A stretch of 44,093 bases of DNA from DATIRA01 sp964553405 (GTDB lineage Bacteria > Pseudomonadota > Gammaproteobacteria > Steroidobacterales > Steroidobacteraceae): assembly GCA_964553405.1 (NCBI GenBank), contig CAZKLS010000010.1, positions 1 to 44,093 on the forward strand. The letters are read 5' to 3'. The notes beneath the pieces were generated by a model that saw only the letters and a list, made by a program, of their open reading frames with translations, made no database searches and was not told the DNA's origin. This document shows, piece by piece, positions 17,349 to 24,112 of this stretch. Numbering within the stretch: position 1 is the first letter of the stretch; each line of letters opens with the position of its first letter. Both the position numbers and the translations under genes were made by a program.

Positions 17349-17642
17349 ATGAGCCACAAGCATGCCCATCTGCTGGAAACGGTCTTCCACGACCCGATCA
17401 GCGGCAACATTCACTGGCGCGAGGTCGAGTCGCTGCTCAAGCACCTCGGCGCGGATGTGCAGCCGTTGTCCGGGGCCCGCATCCGCGTGAAGCTGAACGG
17501 CGCCGAGGGTATTCTCCACCGGCCCCACCACGGCAACACGCTGGACAAGAGCGCCGTGCGGCACCTGAGGGAGTATCTGGCGCACGCGCGCATGACGCCC
17601 TCGCAGTACGAGCAGGCCCAGGCGGCGCAGCGGGCGACCTGA
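17349..17642 (+). CDS. HicA-like small RNA-binding-fold protein, without HicB partner
   Basis: A 97-residue protein matching the HicA-type double-stranded RNA-binding fold: KHAHLLETVFHDPISGNIHW, EVESLLKHLGADV, then SGARIRVKLNGAEGILHRPH (42-60) with the His of the putative active site near 57-60, and DKSAVRHLREYL. True HicA toxins cleave mRNA and are paired with a HicB antitoxin. No HicB-like gene lies within several hundred bases on either side, so this belongs to the larger, solitary branch of the family often mislabelled hexulose-6-phosphate synthase. It may be a housekeeping RNA-binding protein rather than a toxin. ATG start; monocistronic. Confidence 0.8.
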   Translation: MSHKHAHLLETVFHDPISGNIHWREVESLLKHLGADVQPLSGARIRVKLNGAEGILHRPHHGNTLDKSAVRHLREYLAHARMTPSQYEQAQAAQRAT

Positions 17643-17789
17643 GACGAGCGGAACGGACGAGTGCGGTGCCGGAGCCGCCGGACGCGGGTCCGTGCGCCGG
17701 CATCGCGCCGCGGTGCCGGGCTCACCCGCGCGGGCAGGCGGCTAACTCGACTATGATTCGCCCTCCCACTCGCCAGCCGAGGTGAACGC

Positions 17790-18140
17790 TTGACTTCCCG
17801 CAACCTGCGCAGTGCAGTCCCCGAGGCCACCGGCATGCGTCCCGCCGAGACGCGCCGCCTCGCCAAGAACGCGGCCAAGGCCTGCGACCTGCTCGGCGCG
17901 ATGGCCAACCCGGCGAGACTGATGATCCTCTGCCAGCTTGCCGAGGGGGAGAAGTCCGTCAGTGAACTGCAGCCCGCGGTGAGCCTGAGCCAGTCGGCGC
18001 TGTCCCAGCACCTCGCCGTGCTGCGCAGGAAGCAGATCGTGCGCACGCGCCGCGACGGGCAGCTGATCTACTACAGCCTGGCCAGCGGCCAGGCCGCGTC
18101 CGTGATGGAGACGCTGCACGAGCAGTTCTGCAAGCGCTGA
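17790..18140 (+). CDS. ArsR/SmtB-family regulator with SqrR/BigR-type cysteine pair
   Basis: A 116-residue winged-helix dimer repressor: LLGAMANPARLMILCQLAEG, recognition helix SLSQSALSQHLAVLRRK and wing RTRRDGQLIYYSLA. It lacks the metal-site CVC motif of arsenic or cadmium sensors. Instead it has Cys48 (in ILCQL) and Cys114 (in QFCKR), 66 residues apart, exactly the spacing of Cys41/Cys107 in SqrR and Cys42/Cys108 in BigR, which form a polysulfide bridge and release DNA. A third Cys (32) is also present. Start: TTG after AGGTGA; the ATG at 17835 is an alternative that leaves the Cys pair intact. Likely a persulfide/sulfide or redox sensor; its targets are not evident here. Confidence 0.9.
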   Translation: MTSRNLRSAVPEATGMRPAETRRLAKNAAKACDLLGAMANPARLMILCQLAEGEKSVSELQPAVSLSQSALSQHLAVLRRKQIVRTRRDGQLIYYSLASGQAASVMETLHEQFCKR

Positions 18141-18143
18141 CAG

Positions 18144-18620
18144 TCAGGCCAGCGTCGCGATCTTCGGTATGTCATCCGGCTCGATGTCCACTGCGCGGCC
18201 GAAGCCGCCGACGTACAGGCCCTGCTGAAATTCGAGCCGGTAGAGATTGAAGTCGCCCAGCCGGAACGTGATGCGGCTCTTCGGGAACCGCTCCAGGTAG
18301 GAATCGCGCGCGGCTTCCCAGGCCGCGCTGCCGCGTTCATGCGGCCGGACCAGGCACTCGAAGCTCGCGCGCTTGATTTGCAGCGGGTCCTTCCCGGGCG
18401 CGTACTGCTCGTGCAGCAGTACGCCAGCGCGTGCGCCCTCGCCGAGGCCGGCGGTGTGCCTCGAGAGGCGCGAGGCGTGCACCAGGACGCCCGAATAGCC
18501 GTCCAGAACGTCGAAGGGCAGAAGCCCAGCGTACGGCTTGCCTTCCACCAGTACCGCGATCGACAGAACGCGCTGCTCGTCGAGCAGCGCCCGGATCGCC
18601 TTGGCCGTTGCCTTGATCAT
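18144..18620 (-). CDS. pyridoxamine 5'-phosphate oxidase-fold protein, HugZ-like
   Basis: A 158-residue split-barrel protein of the pyridoxamine-phosphate-oxidase/HugZ superfamily, which binds FMN or heme. Seen: LDEQRVLSIAVLVEGKPYAGLLPF (first strands), YSGVLVHASRLSRHTAGL, RASFECLVRP, and the C-terminal DFNLYRLEFQQGLYVGGFGRA, which resembles the heme-utilisation HugZ group. HugZ proteins degrade heme to free iron, but many members of this size have no assigned reaction. A strong GAGGTGGG precedes the ATG. It is convergent with the ArsR gene (3-base gap) and divergent from the cytochrome gene. Confidence 0.85.
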   Translation of the reverse strand: MIKATAKAIRALLDEQRVLSIAVLVEGKPYAGLLPFDVLDGYSGVLVHASRLSRHTAGLGEGARAGVLLHEQYAPGKDPLQIKRASFECLVRPHERGSAAWEAARDSYLERFPKSRITFRLGDFNLYRLEFQQGLYVGGFGRAVDIEPDDIPKIATLA

Positions 18621-18734
18621 TGCCCACCTCGCGTTGCCGGCAGCCGGTGGCTGCGGAAAGCCCGGAGCGACGCGCTACTCCGTGTTCTCTAGCCTTGGAT
18701 GCGCCGATCCCGGCGGACCCGCGGTGCCAGATCC

Positions 18735-19817
18735 ATGCCGACAGTCTACCGTTCCCGCCTGCCAATCGCGTTCCTGACGACACTCGTCCTCGCGGCGTGG
18801 AGCGGGCCTTCGCTGGCCGCCGATCTCGAGGCGGGCCGGCAGACGTTCGAGAGCGTCTGCGCCGCATGCCACGGCACGACCGGGCGGCCGGATCCGGACA
18901 ACCCGGTAGTGCAGGCGCTCGATCCGGAGCCGGCCGACCTGTCCGATCCGCTGTTCAACAGCCGGGAGCCGGCCAGCGACTGGCACGTCGTCGTCACGCA
19001 CGGCGGCCCGGCACTGGGACTGTCCGCGGCGATGCCCGCGCAGGGAGAGGTGCTCAGCGAAAAGCAGATCGAGGATGTCGTCGCGTATGCGAAGACGCTG
19101 GCCGACACCAGCGGCTATCCGCCCGGGGAGCTGAATTTCTTCCTGCCTATCCGGACCAAGAAAGCCTATCCGGAAGACGAGATCGTCTGGAAGTCCCGCT
19201 ACAGCGACCAGCCCGGGAGGGATGTCTGGCGCAACGTGCTAGAGATCGAGAAGCGCTTCGGCAAGCGCTCGATGGGACTCGTGGAAATCGTGCACGAGGA
19301 TGACGGAACCGACAGCGAGATCACCGAAGTGGAAATCGGCGCGAAGACCGCGCTCCACTGGAGCCTGGAGAAGCAGTCGATTCTCTCCGGCGCGATCGTG
19401 CTGGCGATTCCGACCGACGGCGACGCCTCGGAGGAACTCATTCCGTACCTGGCCTACGGCCGGCAGTTCTCGGACGAGGTTCTCATCGAGGGCAGCACGC
19501 GCGTGATCGTGCCGCTCGATCACGCCGACGAGGGCGAAGTCGAATTCGCCGGCATCGTGTACTACGTCTGGACCGAGCGTCCGCGGGCGGTCTTTCCGGC
19601 GCTGGAGATGACCGCGACCATTCCGTTCGACGACGAGGGTGGCGACTCGGTGAAATGGACCGCGCTGCCGCAGCTGCGCTTCGGCCTGACCAGGGGGGCG
19701 CACGTGGCGCTGAACCTGGGCGTCGAGTTCCCGCTCAACGACCAGTCATGGGACACGCGCTATCACCTGACGCTGCTGTGGGACTTCGCCGACGGCAGCT
19801 TCTTCAAGGGCTGGTGA
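18735..19817 (+). CDS. exported c-type cytochrome fused to a beta-barrel-like domain
   Basis: A 360-residue exported protein. A signal peptide (about 1-28, ending PSLA) is followed by one class I cytochrome c domain: heme motif CAACH (42-46), then LSAAMPAQGEVLSEKQIEDVVAYAKTL with a likely axial Met. From about residue 140 to the end the protein changes to repeating amphipathic strands with aromatic girdle residues, for example MGLVEIVHED, ALHWSLEKQS, GIVYYVWTERP, ALNLGVEFPLN and YHLTLLWDFADG, ending in the aromatic SFFKGW. This looks like an outer-membrane or porin-like barrel. The start was set at the ATG before the signal peptide; 12 more codons are open upstream. Its 3' end overlaps the convergent hydrolase gene by 14 bases. 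Confidence 0.85.
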   Translation: MPTVYRSRLPIAFLTTLVLAAWSGPSLAADLEAGRQTFESVCAACHGTTGRPDPDNPVVQALDPEPADLSDPLFNSREPASDWHVVVTHGGPALGLSAAMPAQGEVLSEKQIEDVVAYAKTLADTSGYPPGELNFFLPIRTKKAYPEDEIVWKSRYSDQPGRDVWRNVLEIEKRFGKRSMGLVEIVHEDDGTDSEITEVEIGAKTALHWSLEKQSILSGAIVLAIPTDGDASEELIPYLAYGRQFSDEVLIEGSTRVIVPLDHADEGEVEFAGIVYYVWTERPRAVFPALEMTATIPFDDEGGDSVKWTALPQLRFGLTRGAHVALNLGVEFPLNDQSWDTRYHLTLLWDFADGSFFKGW

Positions 19818-20715
19818 CGGACGCGCCGCCGAGTTGCCGGCGCAGGAACGCGAGCTGGTCGCCGACGCTGCGCTCGAAGGACGCACCGAAATACGGCTCG
19901 AAGTGCCCGATGGGGTAGCGGACCAGTTCGCCGCGCGGCCCGAGGCGGCGCGCGGTCTCTTCGGCGGCGCCGGCCGGTGCAACGCTGTCGCGGTCACAGA
20001 CCTGGATCAGTACCGGACAGCGAACGCGCCTCGCGTCGCTGACGGGCCGGTACAGCGGCACCAGCAGCGCGATTCGGGCCGCGACCTCGAGCGAGGCGTG
20101 CGGCGGCATCAGCGCCCGGTAGCCGGCGTCCGCATCCTCGCTGCTCATGACCGCCAGCGTGCCCGGAGGGCCCACCGTGGGTATGCAGTGGGTGCGTCCG
20201 GTGACCGACAGCAGCAGGTCCCGGAGCCCGTGCACCGTCAGCCGTAGCACCTGTCCGGGGCCTGCGTAGCGGAGAATGTTCAGCACCGCCTTCCAGCCGT
20301 CCATCATCGGGCACTGGCACACGGCGGCCGCGATGCCCGGAACCCGCGCGGCGGTGACCAGCGCGTGGCCTCCTGAGAAGGACGTTCCCCAGACGGCGAT
20401 GCGATCCGGGTCCACTCCATCCAGTGCGCGCGCACAGGCGATCGCGCTGGCGTAATCCTCGAGCTGACGGCGAACCGAGACGAGCTGCCGCGGCTCACCG
20501 TCGCTGGCACCGAAATGCCGGTAATCGAACAACAGCACGGCGAAGCCGGCCTCGGCGAACCGCGCTGCGTAGGGCTCCAGCGAGGCGTCGCGGGTGGCGC
20601 CGAAGCCATGGGCCATGACCACGCAGGGCAGGGCGCCCCGCGATCCGTCCGGCCTGTAGAACCAGCCGCGGCAGGTCGCGCCGCCGCTTTCGAATTCGAC
20701 GTCGGTGCGCTGCAT
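19804..20715 (-). CDS. alpha/beta hydrolase
   Basis: A 303-residue alpha/beta-hydrolase. Visible elements: the oxyanion region VVMAHGFGATRDASLEPYA, LLFDYRHFGASDGEPRQL, the nucleophile elbow WGTSFSGGHAL with Ser114 the probable nucleophile, the acid in QVCDRDSVAP and the catalytic His in IGHFEPYFG. The sequence is closest in style to the dienelactone hydrolase/Xaa-Pro peptidase-like group of esterases; the substrate is unknown. No signal peptide, so cytoplasmic. The ATG at 20715 was chosen since the preceding 31 open codons overlap the intergenic gap and look non-coding. It lies 19 bases after the NnrU gene on the same strand and may share its transcript. Confidence 0.88.
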   Translation of the reverse strand: MQRTDVEFESGGATCRGWFYRPDGSRGALPCVVMAHGFGATRDASLEPYAARFAEAGFAVLLFDYRHFGASDGEPRQLVSVRRQLEDYASAIACARALDGVDPDRIAVWGTSFSGGHALVTAARVPGIAAAVCQCPMMDGWKAVLNILRYAGPGQVLRLTVHGLRDLLLSVTGRTHCIPTVGPPGTLAVMSSEDADAGYRALMPPHASLEVAARIALLVPLYRPVSDARRVRCPVLIQVCDRDSVAPAGAAEETARRLGPRGELVRYPIGHFEPYFGASFERSVGDQLAFLRRQLGGASVTSP

Positions 20716-20734
20716 CGGTCGGCGGGCGGCTGGC

Positions 20735-21313
20735 TCAGCCGCGCACGAACGGTGCGACTCCGATCCAGCTCTTGTGCAGCCAGAGTGTGAATACGACGTA
20801 GAGCGCAAGGCCGCCGACGACGGCGATCAGGTCGTTAAGCCCGGACGGCGGCGCCCCCGGGACGGAGCGCGGCGGGCGCTTGCCCACCGAGATGCGGTCC
20901 GCCACCGCCCAGACGAGAAATCCGCCGAACAGCAGCACGTCGGCCAGGGTCCCGTTGGCGATCAGGTGGGCGACGGCCCAGGCCTTGGTGGCCGTCAGCA
21001 TCGGGTGCTTGACGGCCGACTTGATGCGTCCCGGGAAATAGGTGGCCAGCAGCAGCGGGAACACCGGGAGCATCAGCAGTGCGGACACGTGCCGCATCCA
21101 GAACGGCGGGTTGTACAGGAACACGGGATCCTGCCGGGCGAGACCATATCCCTTCACGATCAGCACGAAGCCGACCAGCGACGCCACGCTGTAGAGGATC
21201 TTCCACGTCTGGTCGCCCAGTCTCGCCGACATCGAATCCCGCCATGCGGGCGCGAAGATCGATACCGAGTGGACGCCGAGAAAGATCACGAGGCCGGCAA
21301 TCAGTAGTGACAT
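20735..21313 (-). CDS. NnrU family membrane protein
   Basis: A 192-residue inner-membrane protein with about five spans and the NnrU family pattern: GLVIFLGVHSVSIF near the start, YSVASLVGFVLIVKGYGLAR, RHVSALLMLPVFPLL and KHPMLTATKAWAVAHLIANG. NnrU was named from a denitrification gene cluster, and the plant relative Z-ISO is a heme-dependent zeta-carotene isomerase; the conserved His in GVHS and KHPM would fit heme ligation. No denitrification or carotenoid gene lies nearby, so the role here is unknown. GGAG precedes the ATG at good distance. Upstream is a LysR gene on the same strand, 27 bases away. Confidence 0.9.
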   Translation of the reverse strand: MSLLIAGLVIFLGVHSVSIFAPAWRDSMSARLGDQTWKILYSVASLVGFVLIVKGYGLARQDPVFLYNPPFWMRHVSALLMLPVFPLLLATYFPGRIKSAVKHPMLTATKAWAVAHLIANGTLADVLLFGGFLVWAVADRISVGKRPPRSVPGAPPSGLNDLIAVVGGLALYVVFTLWLHKSWIGVAPFVRG

Positions 21314-21340
21314 GGGGCGCTGCTCCGGAGCGGGTGAGGG

Positions 21341-22303
21341 CTACAGCCGTCGCTCGGTTACAGGCGTATCGGACCGGGCGGACGGGTCGATCCATCCTCG
21401 CACGATTTCGCTGTACCTGCGAAGAAGGTCCGCCGTGAAGTCCGAGAAGACCCGCACCTTGGCCGACTGGTGTCCGGCGGACGGGTAGACCAGCGACATC
21501 GGCGGGCCCGGCTCGACGAAATCGCGCAGGATCAGCACGAGTTCGCCGCGGGCGACGTACTCGGCGACCAGCAGGTCCGCCGTGTGGACGATGCCGAGCC
21601 CGCTGGCGGCAGCGATGACCGGCGCCTCGGCCGCGTTAAAGGTCAAATTGAACTTGAGCCGCAGCCGACGCGGGGTGTAGGGCGCGGGAAACGTCCATTC
21701 GGGAGGGGCGCCGGACGGTGAGCTCAGTCCCAGCAGGCGATGCTGGGCGAGCTCGTCCGGGGTCCTCGGCTCGCCGTGCTCCTCGAGGTAGGCGGGTGCC
21801 GCACAGGTGACCATCGTCGTCTGGCCGATCCGCCGGGCGACGAGTCCGGACTGGCGCAGGGGGCCGACGCGGAGCGCGACGTCGACCTGCTCCGCCACCA
21901 GGTCCACGACCCGGTCGTTCAGTCTGAGGTCGAGATCGATTTCCGGATAACGACGCGTGAATTTCGGCAGTTCCGGCAGCAGCAGGTAACGACCGAAGGC
22001 CACCGGGACGTCCACCCGCAGCCGGCCGCGCGGCCGGGTCCGCGTCTCGCGCAGCGTTTCCTCTGCGTCGCGAAGCTCGTCGAGGATCCGACGGCTGCGG
22101 CGCAGGAATTCGGCGCCCTCGGCGGTCAGGCTGACCTTGCGCGTCGTGCGGTTCAAGAGCCGCACGCCCAGGTGCTTCTCCAGCGACGCGACGTGCGCGC
22201 TGGCTGCGGCGCGCGAAATCGCCAGTTCTTCCGCAGCCTGGACGAACGAGCCGCGTTCCGCGACCCGGTTGAATACGCGCATCGCAGCGAGCTGGTCCAT
22301 CAT
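21341..22303 (-). CDS. LysR-family transcriptional regulator
   Basis: A 320-residue LysR protein of the large CrgA-like group: MDQLAAMRVFNRVAERGSFV, recognition helix SRAAASAHVASLEKHLGVRLL and NRTTRKVSLTAEG, then an effector-binding domain with RLRVDVPVAFGRYLLLP and GLGIVHTADLLVAEYV. Two ATG codons stand in tandem at the start; the first is used here. A small-protein gene runs the other way from 22414, and an inverted repeat sits just before the LysR start, so the regulator probably controls itself and possibly that small gene. The downstream NnrU and hydrolase genes follow on the same strand. Confidence 0.93.
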   Translation of the reverse strand: MMDQLAAMRVFNRVAERGSFVQAAEELAISRAAASAHVASLEKHLGVRLLNRTTRKVSLTAEGAEFLRRSRRILDELRDAEETLRETRTRPRGRLRVDVPVAFGRYLLLPELPKFTRRYPEIDLDLRLNDRVVDLVAEQVDVALRVGPLRQSGLVARRIGQTTMVTCAAPAYLEEHGEPRTPDELAQHRLLGLSSPSGAPPEWTFPAPYTPRRLRLKFNLTFNAAEAPVIAAASGLGIVHTADLLVAEYVARGELVLILRDFVEPGPPMSLVYPSAGHQSAKVRVFSDFTADLLRRYSEIVRGWIDPSARSDTPVTERRL

Positions 22304-22304
22304 T

Positions 22305-22330
22305 CTATTGTTCAGAGAATACGAACATAG
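22305..22330. promoter_or_regulatory. inverted repeat at the LysR start, likely operator
   Basis: CTATTGTTC (22305-22313) and GAACATAG (22323-22330) form an imperfect inverted repeat (TGTTC/GAACA perfect core, one extra T in the left arm) directly upstream of the LysR ATG. LysR regulators of this group often bind TGTTC-type palindromes near their own start. Binding by this protein is inferred. Confidence 0.4.
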
Positions 22331-22413
22331 TGCAATCTTTATTGGTGTTTATCGATTCAATGATTGCCCCTATCTTGGATTCCGCAGGCAGCACCTGCAT
22401 GGAGGATCCGGAG

Positions 22414-22539
22414 ATGAGGAACAACAGCGCTTCGAATGGTCGATTCCTTTCCGTCGCAGTGGCGGGACTGGCCGCGTCGATCGTCATGGTCGTGGCTTCG
22501 CTGTCCCAGGCTGCGGTCCATGTTCAGGCCTTCATCTGA
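22414..22539 (+). CDS. 41-residue single-span membrane micro-protein (copy 1)
   Basis: A tiny protein starting MRNNSASNGRFLSV and ending AAVHVQAFI, with one transmembrane helix over about residues 11-33. GGAGGA seven bases before the ATG is an excellent ribosome binding site, and a perfect 13-bp terminator hairpin follows the stop by ten bases, so this reads as a complete monocistronic gene. An upstream ATG (22399) in frame would add five residues but overlaps the ribosome binding site. The C-terminal end resembles the second micro-protein at 22780: both finish with a small-residue helix, then V-x-[VL]-Q-x-F plus one residue. It is divergent from a LysR gene. I do not recognise a family. Confidence 0.65.
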   Translation: MRNNSASNGRFLSVAVAGLAASIVMVVASLSQAAVHVQAFI

Positions 22540-22549
22540 ACCTGAACGC

Positions 22550-22581
22550 GAATGAAGCCCGGTCGTCGCCGGGCTTCATTC
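22550..22581 (+). terminator. Rho-independent-type terminator after micro-protein 1
   Basis: A perfect 13-bp stem, GAATGAAGCCCGG (22550-22562) with CCGGGCTTCATTC (22569-22581), six-base loop, followed by GTTTAAGAG. The U-tract is short, but stem strength and position just after a stop codon support termination. Confidence 0.75.
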
Positions 22582-22705
22582 GTTTAAGAGTTTTCCGTAG
22601 CTATCTGATTCTCAATAAGAAATATTTCTCCGAATTGCGATCTGCGTCGCATCATTATGCTGCGGCGCAGCATGAAATCGCGTAAAATGCCGGCAGCATG
22701 AAACG

Positions 22706-22776
22706 AGGCGACCCCGGCGGGGTGCCTTTCCCCCTTAGAGCCCGCCCGGGCCGGCCTCCCAGGTAGCCGAGGAGGC
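22706..22776 (+). promoter_or_regulatory. structured 5' leader of micro-protein 2, with a stem that hides the ribosome binding site
   Basis: Three possible stems in 71 bases. Stem 1: AGGC-(G)-ACCCC (22706-22715) with GGGGTGCCT (22719-22727), nine pairs with one bulged G and a three-base loop. Stem 2: GCCC (22740-22743) with GGGC (22748-22751). Stem 3: GCCTCC (22754-22759) with GGAGGC (22771-22776), which covers the GGAGG ribosome binding site of the ATG at 22780. The base pairing is seen directly; regulation of translation is inferred. It did not match a riboswitch class I could recall. Confidence 0.45.
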
Positions 22777-22779
22777 AAC

Positions 22780-22896
22780 ATGTTCTCGCAGAACACCACT
22801 TACACCACGATACTCGTCGCCGCACTGACCGCTGCAGCGGCGGTTGCTTTTGCCGCGCTGGTGAACGCGCTGGTCGACCTGCAGGTCTTCCACTGA
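22780..22896 (+). CDS. 38-residue single-span membrane micro-protein (copy 2)
   Basis: A small protein beginning MFSQNTTYTTILVAAL and ending LVDLQVFH, with an Ala/Val/Leu helix over about residues 10-33. AGGAGG precedes the ATG but can pair with an upstream GCCTCC. Length, polar Asn/Ser/Thr N-terminus, single alanine-rich span and the ending V-D-L-Q-V-F-H resemble the 41-residue protein at 22414, so the two look like diverged copies. Codon third positions are GC-rich, as expected for a translated gene here. Possible roles are a small subunit or regulator of a membrane complex, but nothing in the sequence decides this. No family recognised. Confidence 0.62.
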   Translation: MFSQNTTYTTILVAALTAAAAVAFAALVNALVDLQVFH

Positions 22897-22977
22897 GCCA
22901 ATCCGGCCGCGGCGTCCGGCACCGTCGCCGCGACCGGAACAGCAAGGGGGAGGGTGCCCGGCATTCGCTGCCGAGGG

Positions 22978-24087
22978 TCAGTGTTCGACCCGTGCCAGGT
23001 CGATCACGCCCAGCGCCTGGCCGTGCAGGCTCTGCACGTACAATCGGCCATCGTGCAGCGTTGCACCGCTCGTTTCCGGAACCCTGCCCTCGGGGTCCTG
23101 CAGATCCAGCAGGATCCGCCCGTCCTCGTCGAAGGCGAGCACGTGGCCGTAGCTCGGCGGGACTGGCCAAAGGCTCTTCGGAAGCCTGAGCATCATGCGG
23201 CGCAGCCAGGGCTTGTCCGCGGCCGCATCGATCACGGCGCTGCGGGGCTTGGTCAGACCGGTCCAGAAACGGCCTGCCGTGTCCCGGGTCAGGTTGTCGG
23301 GGAAGCCCGGCAGGCCGGCGAGGATCACCCGGGCCGTCGCCGGCGGAGCCGCGGCGTCCATGCCCCGGGCAGCGGCAGCCACTTTCCAGATGCGGTACTC
23401 ACCGGTCTCGGCAATCAGCAGCGACTGCTGGTCAACTGACAGCGCAAGGCCGTTCGGAAAGCAGAGGCCACCGATCACCGGTCGCAGTTGCCCGTCCGAG
23501 GGTTCCCAGACCAGCACCCTGCCGGTACAGGAATGCTCCAGGATGTCGAGCAGCGCTGCGTCGAAAGTCCCCCGTTCGACCGGCGAGTGCCGGCGCGAGG
23601 CGTCCGTCAGGAAAATGCGTCCGTCCGACGCGATGACCACGGCGTCTGCGTAGCGGACCGGGTCGTCGCCGACATGATCGGCCAGCACGCGGATCGCTCC
23701 GTCGGGATCCACCGCGAGCAGGCCCTTGAGCGCGTCCGCAACGATCAGACGGCCGGCCGCGTCGAATTCCATTCCCAGCGGCCGGCCGCCGGTATCGACG
23801 AACGTCTCGCGGCCGGTGCCGTCTGCGTTCATGCGCAGGATTGCCCCGGAGAGCACGCCCGTGTAGAGCCGCCCGTCCGGGCCGAACGTGATGTGCTCCG
23901 GCCCGAGTTCCGGCCCGACGGAGATCTCGGTGAGTCCGGCGAGCCGGCGGTTGACGGCATGCGGACCGACGTAACCCGCCGAGGGCGATGGCGTCCAGGC
24001 GACGGGCTCGATCGGTACCGGCCAGAGCAGCAGGTAGCCGGCCAGCAGCAGGCAAAGCAGGCCGAAGTACTTCGACAGGCGCTTCAT
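22978..24087 (-). CDS. strictosidine synthase-like/SMP-30-type beta-propeller protein
   Basis: A 369-residue protein with an N-terminal membrane anchor (about 7-23) and a six-bladed propeller of the SMP-30/strictosidine synthase superfamily. Seen: GPEHITFGPDGRLYTGVLSG, GRPLGMEFDAAGRLIVADA, YADAVVIASDGRIFLTDAS, CFPNGLALSVDQQSLLIAE and GFPDNLTRDTAGRFWTGL, the repeated blade pattern with the calcium-site Asn. Bacterial and animal relatives (APMAP-type) are lactonase or arylesterase-like; true strictosidine synthesis is not implied. It starts 25 bases after gpsA and is the last gene of the glycerolipid operon. Probably faces the periplasm. Confidence 0.9.
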   Translation of the reverse strand: MKRLSKYFGLLCLLLAGYLLLWPVPIEPVAWTPSPSAGYVGPHAVNRRLAGLTEISVGPELGPEHITFGPDGRLYTGVLSGAILRMNADGTGRETFVDTGGRPLGMEFDAAGRLIVADALKGLLAVDPDGAIRVLADHVGDDPVRYADAVVIASDGRIFLTDASRRHSPVERGTFDAALLDILEHSCTGRVLVWEPSDGQLRPVIGGLCFPNGLALSVDQQSLLIAETGEYRIWKVAAAARGMDAAAPPATARVILAGLPGFPDNLTRDTAGRFWTGLTKPRSAVIDAAADKPWLRRMMLRLPKSLWPVPPSYGHVLAFDEDGRILLDLQDPEGRVPETSGATLHDGRLYVQSLHGQALGVIDLARVEH

Positions 24088-24112
24088 GGCGTTGCGAATC
24101 CGCTCGCGACCA

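Noticed and set aside
17349..18140. HicA-HicB toxin-antitoxin pair
   Set aside because: The next gene is an ArsR regulator separated by about 150 bases, not a HicB antitoxin.
22706..22779. Cyclic-di-GMP (GEMM), guanidine or fluoride riboswitch
   Set aside because: The leader is structured and contains GGTAGCC, but the conserved core sequences of these classes are missing.
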